Origin: Botryococcus braunii
Lineage: Eukaryota > Chlorophyta > Trebouxiophyceae
Length of the DNA: 15,000 bases
NCBI GenBank assembly: GCA_002005505.1
Contig: MVGU01000786.1
Location: 250,001 to 265,000, forward strand
Direction of reading: 5' to 3'
Below, piece after piece: positions 1 through 7,961 of the stretch. Within the stretch, counting starts at the first letter, position 1. Each line of letters begins with the position of its first letter. The notes under the pieces are model-generated. The model did not search any database. It saw nothing but the letters and a program-made list of their open reading frames with translations, and had not been told where the DNA came from. The position numbers were made by a program, and so were the translations under genes.

Positions 1-7
1 AACGTGC

Positions 8-60
8 AGCTGAGGTTGTGCTGGGGTACCGGCAGCCTGCAGATACCTGGGGTACAGGCG
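8..60. repeat. Two stray units of the 27-33 bp minisatellite
   Basis: The stretch GCAGCTGAGGTTGTGCTGGG followed by GTACCGGCAGCCTGCAG matches the array at about 776-830 (GGTGAGGTTGCTTTGGGGTG then CTGGCAGCTTGCAGG) with scattered differences. The window start may cut a longer array. Confidence 0.6.
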
Positions 61-592
61 GAGACAGGTGAGATGGGGCAGTGGTCCTCTTTTGGCGCGT
101 CCAGTCCGGACGCCCAGATCAATAAATCGTCCATGGGTGTGATGGGGGATGACAAGGGTAAGACAAAGGAATACCGGGTCGACCACATGCGCAGCTTGGT
201 GAGGGGAGCATACATTTGGTAGGGGGTGCATACATTGGAATGAGATTAGGTAAGGGAAGCACACGGAGTTGGGGGAAGGAGACGGGGTGGGGGAAGCATA
301 GGGGGCGAGGGAGGGAGATGGAAGCAAACTTGCAATCTCTGCAATTACTTCTGGGCATGGTCCATGGATCGAATGCAGTGGCTGCTGAAATTCTCAGTAT
401 GGATGCAGCGCAGTGTGTGAATGTTAGAGGACGTGACCGAACTGCCGAGTGTTTTGAAGCTTGGCCCCTCCTTGTTGGGGACACTGTTTCCGCTGCTCAA
501 GGGCTGGGAGCGTTGTAAAAACTGGGTTCTTGCATGGTAAAGACCGATTAGTCTTTGCTTGCTGCGCCCTTTGTGCTGCGGCTGTTGCCAGG
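61..592. other. No feature seen
   Basis: Open frames on both strands are short or extend from the adjacent repeat array. There is no splice-bounded protein-like segment, RNA gene or regular repeat here. Confidence 0.4.
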
Positions 593-880
593 TTGGCTGG
601 TAACTTGCAGGTGTCCGTGGGGTAATGCCAACTTGCTGGTGCCTCTGGGTGGGTTTTTGCACTTTGCAAGTCTCCTTGGAGTACGCGAAGTTTGCAGGTG
701 TTTTTGGGGTTCTTGCAATTTGCAAGTATCCTTGGGGTACTAGCAACTTGTATTTGTCCAGGGGTACCAGCAACATCCAGGTGAGGTTGCTTTGGGGTGC
801 TGGCAGCTTGCAGGTGTCGAGGGGTACCAGCGACTTGTACGTTAGGGTGCCTTGGGGTACTGGCACTTGCAGGTGCCACC
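593..880. repeat. Degenerate minisatellite, about ten units of 27-33 bp
   Basis: Each unit resembles GGGGTACCAGCAACTTGCAG plus GTGTCCTT. Unit starts carry GGGGTA, GGGTGG, GAGTAC, GGGGTT, GGGGTACT, GGGGTACC, GGGGTGCT, GGGGTACC and GGGGTACT. Several units have a 6-bp expansion. Because most lengths are multiples of three, a long minus-strand frame (1079-345) stays open across it, with recurring AGTP-like peptides; I regard that as a by-product. Confidence 0.75.
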
Positions 881-1112
881 CTATTTTGCCACAGCAGAAC
901 AAAGATAAGTTATCTGAATCCTGATTGCCACCATGGAGACCAGGTGGAGTGCTAGGTTTTATGTCGGCCATTCGCCCAAGCTTGTTGTGTGAAGCACATA
1001 ATTGGTTGGGAGTAGATGAAACGCTGTGCCGCGTTGAGCACCTTTTTCTGATCGTCTTGCGGATGTTGGAGAGTACCACTGTGACCCATAGTTAGCTGGA
1101 CGCCTTAATTAC

Positions 1113-1270
<158 letters not shown>

Positions 1271-2844
1271 CCTGACCTGCTGTTGTTTCCAATGGCCATA
1301 TGAATTTCTGGTTTCTTCGTCTTTTTGACGCCATTTGGGTTGTGCTTCTTCTTCTTTTGTCCTATGGCTGTGATTTAGCTTACGGTGCAAGTACCTAGTA
1401 CGTTGCAAGTACCTTGTTGCCTTTCCCCGATCTTACGGTTGCAGTATTTGGGGCCCATTGTTCGGCCTCACTTTTCTGCCAATTGCAACCAGGGTTGCCG
1501 TGCGGCTTATCCATGCCGTGCCACTTGTACATGCCTGCTTGCCCCACTTTGAGTCTGTACTTGTTGCAGCAAATTGTCTGCTGCCAATTGCAGCAGTACG
1601 TCCTTATAAGTGGGACACTTGCCAGTAACAAAATGGTCCGTCCTCGGGTTGAACCCCTTACTACTCTTGGGTCACTTCAGCCTATGATCCCAGCAGCTTT
1701 GATTGCCATTGAACTTCTGGCCACCTGTGAACTCTTCCTCCTGCCATGTGTGGCAAGCAATGTTTTTCACTGTGCTACTGACACGACAGTATCATGATTA
1801 TCTACCGAAGTATAACTGTTTCAAGCTACAAAGTCGCACCCGACGAGCAGCCAGCTGGCTACCCACAGTTCCTCGTCTTGGAAATTGCTCTGTTGGAGGC
1901 AATTAAAGATAAAGAGTGGAGCCTATCCTAACCGCAAGCCCATATATCCGTCATGCAGGGACGCGAAATTTAGGGGCCAGATACTAGGTGATAGTGAAAA
2001 AACTCCTGTGTTGTTGAGTGTGGAGGCAATTTGTACGGCATTTTTCCCTACAAGTGGGACATAAATGGAGTTTGATCAATTGTCATGTCTCACATAGAGG
2101 CTACCAGGATGAAGATTATGGCAGTATGACCTTGTAGCCATGTAGCTGTATTTGCTGCTTTCGTGTTCTTTCTCTTTCCTGATCCCAGATACAAGGCTTA
2201 CGTCTCAGTTGTTCACGTGGATCATCACACACTCGAGATACCCTGTGCGGGGCCCACGATGACATGGTATTGTACGTCTTCATCTTCCGCATCTATCCCT
2301 CATCTCGACTGTAAACATAGTATCTGATTAATTAGACTGCTACTCGACAGTTTCAATCTAGGGATTAACAGAACGATTTTGTTAAAGAATCTGAGGTCGT
2401 CGTTCTGAGGCTTGTCCTAACCGGCAAGGAAGAGTTTCGACATGGGCTCCATCGTCCGGGGTGGTAAGCTCTCCATACTCCAAGCAGTTCACACTGCTGA
2501 ATGGGTCACCTTTCCAAAATTGATTCGCTAATGAGGATTATGTGGTTGCCAATGATGCTTGCGGTTTTGGCTGTGCAGATCAGCAGCTGTGCCGGCCTGT
2601 TTACTCCATTCCCTGCTCGTGCGGACCTGTTACACTATCGCATGTTTTCCAGAAACGCAATAAACAGCACGAAACCAAAACCAGTTTTCTGAAGAGGAAT
2701 GTACACCGCCATGGGGCCGTCTTGACGACTGCACTGGTAGGTATCAGTACAATATCTGGACGGATTTATCTTGAAGTATGATACACGCCACAAAAAGTAT
2801 ATTGGTTGACCAGCACCAGCTGAATGGATTTCTGTGGGGTACAG
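1271..2844. other. Stretch upstream of the DUF3119 exons, no secure gene
   Basis: It must contain intron sequence of the DUF3119 gene if that gene starts further upstream, or its first exons if they are here. One candidate is 2397-2463, phase 0, reading RRSEACPNRQGRVSTWAPSS before GV|GTAAGC: Arg/Ser-rich like a transit-peptide end. A 45-codon frame at 1794-1931 is also open. Neither is established. Confidence 0.3.
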
Positions 2845-2935
2845 TTCAACCTTGGCAAGAAAACAAAAGCTCCAACTCCTGTCCGGGAAACTATAATACC
2901 CGACCCTTCATACAACATCCCTATCGTACTTCTAG
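2845..2935 (+). CDS. DUF3119 gene, exon a (first one recognised)
   Basis: It starts after TACAG, enters in phase 0 and leaves in phase 1 at TCTAG|GTACGA. It encodes a basic linker (NLGKKTKAPTPVRET) and the start of the first hydrophobic segment. A TGA at 2821-2823 closes the frame upstream. An in-frame ATG at 2824 exists, but a plastid protein needs a transit peptide, so a splice acceptor is more likely. The following intron is 91 nt. Confidence 0.8.
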
Positions 2936-3649
2936 GTACGAAAGGAGGGCTGTGTATCATTTATAGAATATTGTTGCCTCCTCAGCATGACTTATTCATG
3001 GCAGCGTTGGGGACATGACCTTGCAGGAATTGCTGGGCTATCTGCGTTTGAAGGCAACGCCGTCATTTCAGGCTTGACAGGAGTATTGGGAGCGTTTCTG
3101 GCTTTTCAGGTGCCTCATCTTCCGAGACTGGACTGGGGACATAAGCTTACTGGGTTTTGACTTGTCAGACTTGCTGATAGCACTGAATATTTTTGCAACT
3201 GGAATTGTTTGCAGGCATCGCGGGTGCGATTTCGCTTCGAGGCAGATGCGTTGGAGGTGGTCATCGGCAACAAGCAGGAGTCATCAGAAAATGCTTTTGT
3301 TGGAGGTGAAAATAGATGGAAGTATGACACTTTCACCAATTGGGAGTTTTGGTGGCCATCCTTCCCTGTCTTGGTGTACTTCAAGGTGAGGTCCTGGATC
3401 ATTTGTTGGCAAACCTCAGGCTAGATCTTTGCTATCATCAAAAGTTTGTGCTGGATCCTATTGCATGCCTCCTTCAGGTTGACAAGGACAATGCCATTTT
3501 TGGTCATATATGTGGTGTGGGATGTACAGGAAACTCAGACGAAGCCCGAGGGACAAATCCATTTCTTTCCAATAATATTTAACGGCAAGCAGTTGTATAA
3601 TGTTATGCTGGAAAGATGCGGGTCCACCAAAACAAGTGGGCCTAAGTAA
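2845..3649 (+). CDS. DUF3119-family chloroplast membrane protein, 3' part of gene (4 exons)
   Basis: Exons 2845-2935, 3027-3109, 3215-3385 and 3530-3649 join in phases 1, 0, 0 to give 154 residues ending at TAA. Seen: PDPSYNIPIVLLG, then two hydrophobic segments (about residues 24-40 and 43-59) likely to be membrane helices, then VRFRFEADALEVV, a WEFWWPSFPVLVYFKE block and GQIHFFPIIFNGKQLY. This order (short hydrophobic hairpin, RLxF-x-ALxV, Y/F-x-x-W-x-FWP-x-(F/L)PVL-x-YF-(K/R)E, IHF-(L/F)PI-(L/I)F) is that of the cyanobacterial DUF3119 family and its plant plastid relatives, annotated as LOW PSII ACCUMULATION-like. Molecular function is unknown; a thylakoid membrane location is inferred. 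Unlike my memory of the bacterial form, about 20 residues including VGGENRWKYDTF sit before the Trp block. The start and transit peptide are missing: the first exon seen enters in phase 0 after a TACAG acceptor, so upstream exons must exist. Confidence 0.88.
3027..3109 (+). CDS. DUF3119 gene, exon b (membrane segments)
   Basis: TTGCAG acceptor and CAG|GTGCCT donor. With the G left by exon a it reads Gly-Ile-Ala-Gly and then a glycine- and alanine-rich hydrophobic stretch ending AFLAFQ, completing the hairpin. Other frames are closed. The following intron is 105 nt. Confidence 0.87.
3215..3385 (+). CDS. DUF3119 gene, exon c (core domain)
   Basis: TTTGCAG acceptor, AAG|GTGAGG donor, 57 codons in phase 0. 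It carries VRFRFEADALEVV, VGGENRWKY and WEFWWPSFPVLVYFK, the most diagnostic part of the family. The following intron is 144 nt. Confidence 0.92.
3530..3649 (+). CDS. DUF3119 gene, terminal exon d
   Basis: TGTACAG acceptor, phase 0, 39 codons and TAA. ETQTKPEGQIHFFPIIF continues directly from YFK of exon c, giving the family's YFKE junction. The tail after ERCG is polar and probably variable. Confidence 0.92.
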   Translation, partial: ETQTKPEGQIHFFPIIFNGKQLYNVMLERCGSTKTSGPK

Positions 3650-4332
3650 TGGTCTGGTTCTTCTGGTCTTCGCCAATGGTAAAGAATGAAGCTTTGGTAC
3701 CATCTCCAGCTTCACAAAGCTGCGGTGAACTCTGATGTTGTTATCCACTCTACTCGAGACATTGTGAAGTGAGGGCCCCCAATGACCGGCTTCTCCAATG
3801 GAGAGCTTTTAGGCCTACTTCTCGCTGGAGTGAGAATAACTTTTATACAATCAGAGCATTCTCATTTGTTGAGATATGCTCGTATTAGTTAGCTATGTGT
3901 TGGCCCGCTCTTTGGGACACTCGTGAGAGTGGGCGGCTATCCACCGGCATTGGCTGGCCATATGTTAATTGGCGGTGGCTCTCTCTCATCAGCTTCTTGT
4001 GGACATTCGTTATCATCTTCTTGTTCATCTCTCTCTTAAGACCCTACAAGGGTGAGGATCAGCTTCTGCAATGTCCACCTGGATCCCTGAACGCAAGATG
4101 CTGGTGCTTTTGGAAGAAGAACCCCTTCATCCCCGCTTCTTGTGTATGTGGCACATACTTTGTGCTGCAAGTCATCAGCTGCTGATCCAGATTGTTCTGC
4201 TGTCATCGTCGTTTGTAGCAGATGGCTGTACGAATCTGGGAGTGTGGATCATGGTTGCCATGCTGGGCTTCACAGGGTATTTCAAGAAACCCAGCAGCTG
4301 CCAGATGAAACCAATGCCCTCAAGCTCCAGAA
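3650..4332. other. Spacer between convergent genes (3' UTRs)
   Basis: It lies between the TAA of the DUF3119 gene and the TGA of the minus-strand gene. Open frames here have no splice or family support. No AATAAA was noticed close to either stop, so transcript ends cannot be placed. Confidence 0.5.
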
Positions 4333-4438
4333 TCAGGGCTTCTTCTTGGTCTTCTCTTTTGGCTTTCCCAGACTTGCTTTGACTGCCGTAGGTGTCTCAG
4401 CCGCTGCCGCTGCAGGCTGGGATGCGTTTTCCAGTTGT
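4333..4438 (-). CDS. Minus-strand gene, terminal exon 5
   Basis: Acceptor ATCATGCAG. One base completes Arg, then QLENASQPAAAAAETPTAVK, a Lys-rich end and TGA at 4335-4333. The low-complexity tail gives no functional clue. A 135-codon open frame on the opposite strand (4142-4549) overlaps it and is taken as a shadow. Confidence 0.72.
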
Positions 4439-5447
4439 CTGCATGATATGAGTATTGTTTACTGGAACTCCATAACACCCACAAACGTGCATGTGGGCTT
4501 TAAAGCAACGGATAGGGGGCACATGGAAGTCACACAATGGATAGGGTGAAAATGACAGTCACTTTATAGATACTTCACTATGAGTCGGTACACCAGACCT
4601 TTAGGGAGTATTTAGGTCCTTCTACCATCACCATCCAGGCTTACGTTTATTACTGTGCTGGGGACATTGCATGTTGTTGAATTTGGCACTTTGGGTGCAA
4701 GGTTTCCATGAATAAGCATAAAGTGCGAAAAGGGAACCTAAGATGTGTGGCAACATATACCTGTACTGGTGCCTCTTTTCAATGTCCATCCGCAGGCTTT
4801 TTAAGTCACGTTCAATGTAATCGAAAGGTGTGCAGCTGTTGTATCTGCAGAGCCCAGGTATCCACTTGAGGGTTGCCCCTGAGAGCTCATGCAATTTTTG
4901 TGTTCATTCACAATAACACATACGCACCCCAAGGCTGCCAGGTGACCGACACCTACTCGCGGTTCTAACGGTGCTTCCAACCCAGACTGATATTTCACCC
5001 ACAGTCTAGCACTGCTGGCATCAGCTGTATCATCGTACCTGTCATCGAAAGTAGAACCATTGAGACAGACAGACTTCCACCGCATTTTACAACATTTCAT
5101 GTAAGGTAATCACGGAAATTAACCAATGACACACCTTACTCCCAAGACTGTTACAGTAACACCCAAAGGCGTACGGATTAAGTCTTGTGCCTGCCAGTCT
5201 TACATATGCTTTAAGTCCTTTTCCGACGAACATATAGCGGATAATTCAAACTCATGTCAACCTCGGGCTCCATGCATTATCCTCAAAGGCTGTGTTTCCC
5301 AGAGACGGACCAGACGTTTGACTGATATTGTTACACCTGGCAGGGGTACGATGGCCTCAAACTCACCTTGAACCCAAAAGGTTCTGTGTGCTCTGGCGCT
5401 GTTAAATACTTCTGCGGTACTTTCTTTTTGGAGGTAGGTTTCGGCAT
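4333..5447 (-). CDS. Unrecognised 148-residue protein, complete five-exon gene
   Basis: Read on the minus strand, exons 5447-5367, 5190-5135, 5038-4953, 4878-4761 and 4438-4333 join in phases 0, 2, 1, 2 to 447 nt (148 codons plus TGA). Four parts: a basic N-terminus (MPKPTSKKKVPQKY) ending PFGFK; residues 28-74 with DLIRTPLGVTVTVLGV, then RLWVKYQSGLEAPLEPRV, which alternates like a small SH3/Tudor-type beta barrel; residues about 95-115 (DYIERDLKSLRMDIEKRHQY), which look like a coiled-coil helix; and an Ala-rich, Lys-rich tail ending KKTKKKP. The ATG follows an in-frame TGA, so this start is firm if the exon is real. The closest pattern I recall is short conserved eukaryotic proteins with PFGF-x-DLI-x-TP-x-G and LWV-x-Y-x-G-x-E-x-PL-x-P; I cannot name one. 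Introns are 176, 96, 74 and 322 nt. It is divergent from the EF-hand gene and convergent with the DUF3119 gene. Confidence 0.78.
4761..4878 (-). CDS. Minus-strand gene, exon 4 (helical segment)
   Basis: Acceptor GCTCTCAG; two bases complete Gly, then 38 codons including TPFDYIERDLKSLRMDIEKR. Donor CAGTACAG|GTATAT, phase 2. A nearer acceptor at 4853 (CTCTGCAG) would break phase with exon 3. Confidence 0.72.
4953..5038 (-). CDS. Minus-strand gene, exon 3
   Basis: A strong pyrimidine-rich tract leads to GATGACAG. The first G completes an Arg codon, then YDDTADASSARLWVKYQSG and EAPLEPRV follow. It leaves in phase 1 at GAGTAG|GTGTCG into a 74-nt intron, the shortest in the window. Confidence 0.78.
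5135..5190 (-). CDS. Minus-strand gene, exon 2
   Basis: Acceptor CTGGCAG (weak pyrimidine tract), donor GTAAG|GTGTGT. 18 codons, phase 0 in and 2 out, reading AQDLIRTPLGVTVTVLGV. The acceptor is the least certain junction of this model. Confidence 0.68.
5367..5447 (-). CDS. Minus-strand gene, exon 1 (start codon)
   Basis: ATG at 5447-5445 with G at -3, an in-frame TGA two codons upstream, 27 codons, then a textbook TTCAAG|GTGAGT donor. The 86-codon open frame over 5257-5517 on the same strand is a different frame that reads through this donor. Confidence 0.75.
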
Positions 5448-6034
5448 ACCTCAACCTACTTTCCCTCTGGAAGGCGTCATTTCTCGACGAGAAATACGCA
5501 TCCTCTGCAAAATGCATTTAAACCTGGAGATACATGGCAAACAATAACAAGGTCATGCATTGGCTACTGCAAACATGTTTGGAGCGCAGCTAGAATGTGT
5601 TTGGTGGACATTGAACGGGTCATCCAAGCAGCGGAGTTAAAGTGTTGCCATTAGTCAGGGCCCGGGGGATTACTCATCCTCATTTCCTGTCCGGGACCTT
5701 GGGTGTCCCGGATTCGCCACCGACATCTGCCCTGATTTGAGTCGACTTTCACCTACATTTAGACCATTCTGAGCCAGAGAGGGGAGACATTGCTCCAGCA
5801 TGAGCAGACCCGCAGTAGCCCGGCTTTGACAGAAGGGAGCTGTCAAGGATCGTGTATTCCTCGACATGAGGACATACGGCTTCCTTGAAGCTGTGTCGTG
5901 CAGCATTCCTCGAGGATGTCCGCAATCTTAGTAGCAGCTTTCGCATCCTCGGCTGGATAGTTTGGGGCCGTGGAAGTTTTTCAACTATTTTCTTGAGTTC
6001 GCATGCGCAGCTGTACTGTCTTTAAGGCCAAACA
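5448..6034. promoter_or_regulatory. Region between divergent gene starts, possible shared promoter and 5' UTRs
   Basis: 587 bp separate the minus-strand ATG (5447) from the proposed plus-strand ATG (6035). No protein-like exon was seen on either strand. An acceptor-like TTTTGCAG on the minus strand (AG at 5506-5505) may end a 5' UTR intron. I see no clear TATA box at either side. GC-rich inverted stretches occur near 5660-5712. The promoter role is inferred from position only. Confidence 0.35.
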
Positions 6035-6037
6035 ATG
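6035..6037 (+). CDS. EF-hand gene, proposed start exon: ATG only
   Basis: CCAAACAATG is followed at once by GTAAGTG, a near-perfect donor, and exon 2 begins in phase 0, so the coding part of this exon would be the initiator Met alone. TAA at 6023-6025 closes the frame upstream. The alternative is ATG 6363-6386 (MAEKSFFS), also phase 0, with a strong Kozak context but a weaker GTATTT donor. Confidence 0.45.
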
Positions 6038-7907
6038 GTAAGTGCAGCTTACGACTAGACCTGGTACAAGCGTCTAAATAGATGTCGACAAGTTCCTTGG
6101 AGGGAGCTTTCCCTTATAACTCTTAGATATAGCATTTGCGAAGTTTTTGAGCGCAGGAGTCTAGATTTAAGGAACACACGGGACCACATCTTGCTATATA
6201 CTATTACTCTGTAAGTCTGTAGTCTGCCTGTAAGACACGAGAGAATCTGATTCTCCGGGATTTTTTATTAGTTTACAACCTTTACATGAAGACCGCGAAC
6301 GATACACTCTAAGCCGCTGTGAAGGGTCTAGTCGAGGGAAGGGAGTGGACGGCTGTGTTGCTATGGCCGAAAAATCGTTTTTCAGCGTATTTTCTTCGTA
6401 TCAGCGTATTCAACCGTCCCACACAGAGTGGCCATAACTATGTCACCATAAATGTGGGTCTCTTTACATAGGCTCAAGGGGAGAGCCTCAAGGCCAGTCT
6501 GGCAGAGTTTACTTATGGCTGTCAGTTGCGTATGGGCCTGCTATACAGTATACCATAAATGACACGCTTTACCCGGTACATGGCTGTAGGTGTCTGACGT
6601 GGAGGCCCCTCGAAGTCACCCTCCAGTTCCAACACCGCTCAGCTCCCTCGATGGAAAAAGTGCACCATTCTTCAGCCCTGGGAGCATGGGCAGCCCCGTT
6701 TCTGCATTAGACAGCTCTGGCTACAGTGCTATAGGGGGACATGGTGAGGAAAGCAGCCATTAAGCCACTTCTGACGGAAGTTGCAGTGCAGAGACACCTG
6801 ACTGTGGTGGTTCACACCAGCTAGAAGTACTTTCAAGCCTCGTTTTATGGTTCCCAAGGCATTGGAGAGGAATGTGAATGGTTATGAGATGTGGCGAAAG
6901 GTTTGGACAAGCTGTTTGCAGTAGCAGTCCTGGGTAGCCCTCCTTCCGGCTCAATCTCATGGACCCACTCATTGTGGACATTTCAAGGGGACTTCTGAGT
7001 CGTGTTGGTGGCCGGTTATGCAGATGGGGAAGATGCTGGAGCAAGCGGTGCTATGCAGCCATTGCCCCCTCTTATTCTGGTCACAACAGTGGACATAGGC
7101 GAGGGCAAGAATGGGCAAATCGAACTGCGACAGGGAGATGATCCTTTGGTGGGTCCCACAGCTGGTCCACTCAGGGATGGTCATAAAGTTCTATAGGGCT
7201 TGGTGTTTCTGAAACCCAGACCCAAAAGATATTTTATTCTGAGTGAGGGTCACCATGATACCCAGGTCACTGTTCTTTTAGTGTTGGCCTCCCTTCTGCG
7301 AGTTGCTTTCCTATTCCAATTGACGGCCCAGGCATCCATCTTGGCCACAATTTCAGTGCGTATTCCACCGTGTTTAAGTCTTTTCTCCTCCGCCTCGTCA
7401 TGCGTTTTCACCTTGGTTGTGGACCCTTCAAATTAAAAACTCCAGTTGGGCACTCTGCAGGAAGCAGCGCGGGTCTTTTGTCTAAAAAATAATCTCCCGG
7501 AAGGGGTTATTGAACCTCTGGCCCAACATCTGCTGGAAAATATCGAGGGAGCCCGGGCTGGGGATGACCCCACATTAGAAGAACAGGTCTGCTAATTGGT
7601 CCATTGCGCACTGAGAGAGGCCAGTGAACGGGCAGTATGAGATTGTGTCCTAAGCCTGGACAGTCACATCATTTTCTAAATATTCGCCTCCCCTCGCCTC
7701 GCATCGCCTCTAAATATTCGTGTTTGTGGTTCTTTGTCTTAAATTTCTCTCTCTCTTCCCCCCCCCCCCCTATAACTATTTGCATAGTCTCCAATTTCTC
7801 TCTCCCTCCTGATGTGTCTATCTGTGCCTGTACATGTATGTATGCGCGCGTGTGTCCTTGAGTGTGTAAGTGTTTTGTGTATGCTCGCATGTAGGGGCGT
7901 AGGTGTT

Positions 7908-7961
<54 letters not shown>

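Noticed and set aside
345..1079. 244-codon minus-strand open frame, the longest in the window
   Set aside because: It runs through the minisatellite, whose unit length keeps the frame open. Composition follows the repeat and no domain is visible.
4142..4549. 135-codon plus-strand open frame
   Set aside because: It is antisense to terminal exon 5 of the minus-strand gene, with no splice context or family pattern.
5257..5517. 86-codon minus-strand open frame
   Set aside because: It overlaps exon 1 of the minus-strand gene in another frame and runs through its GTGAGT donor. The exon frame gives the better continuous protein.
6481..6566. Possible retroelement integrase fragment (SLAEFTYGCQL)
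   Set aside because: Only a few residues resemble the AEF-x-Y motif; there is no flanking pol or LTR signal, and it lies in the proposed intron 1.
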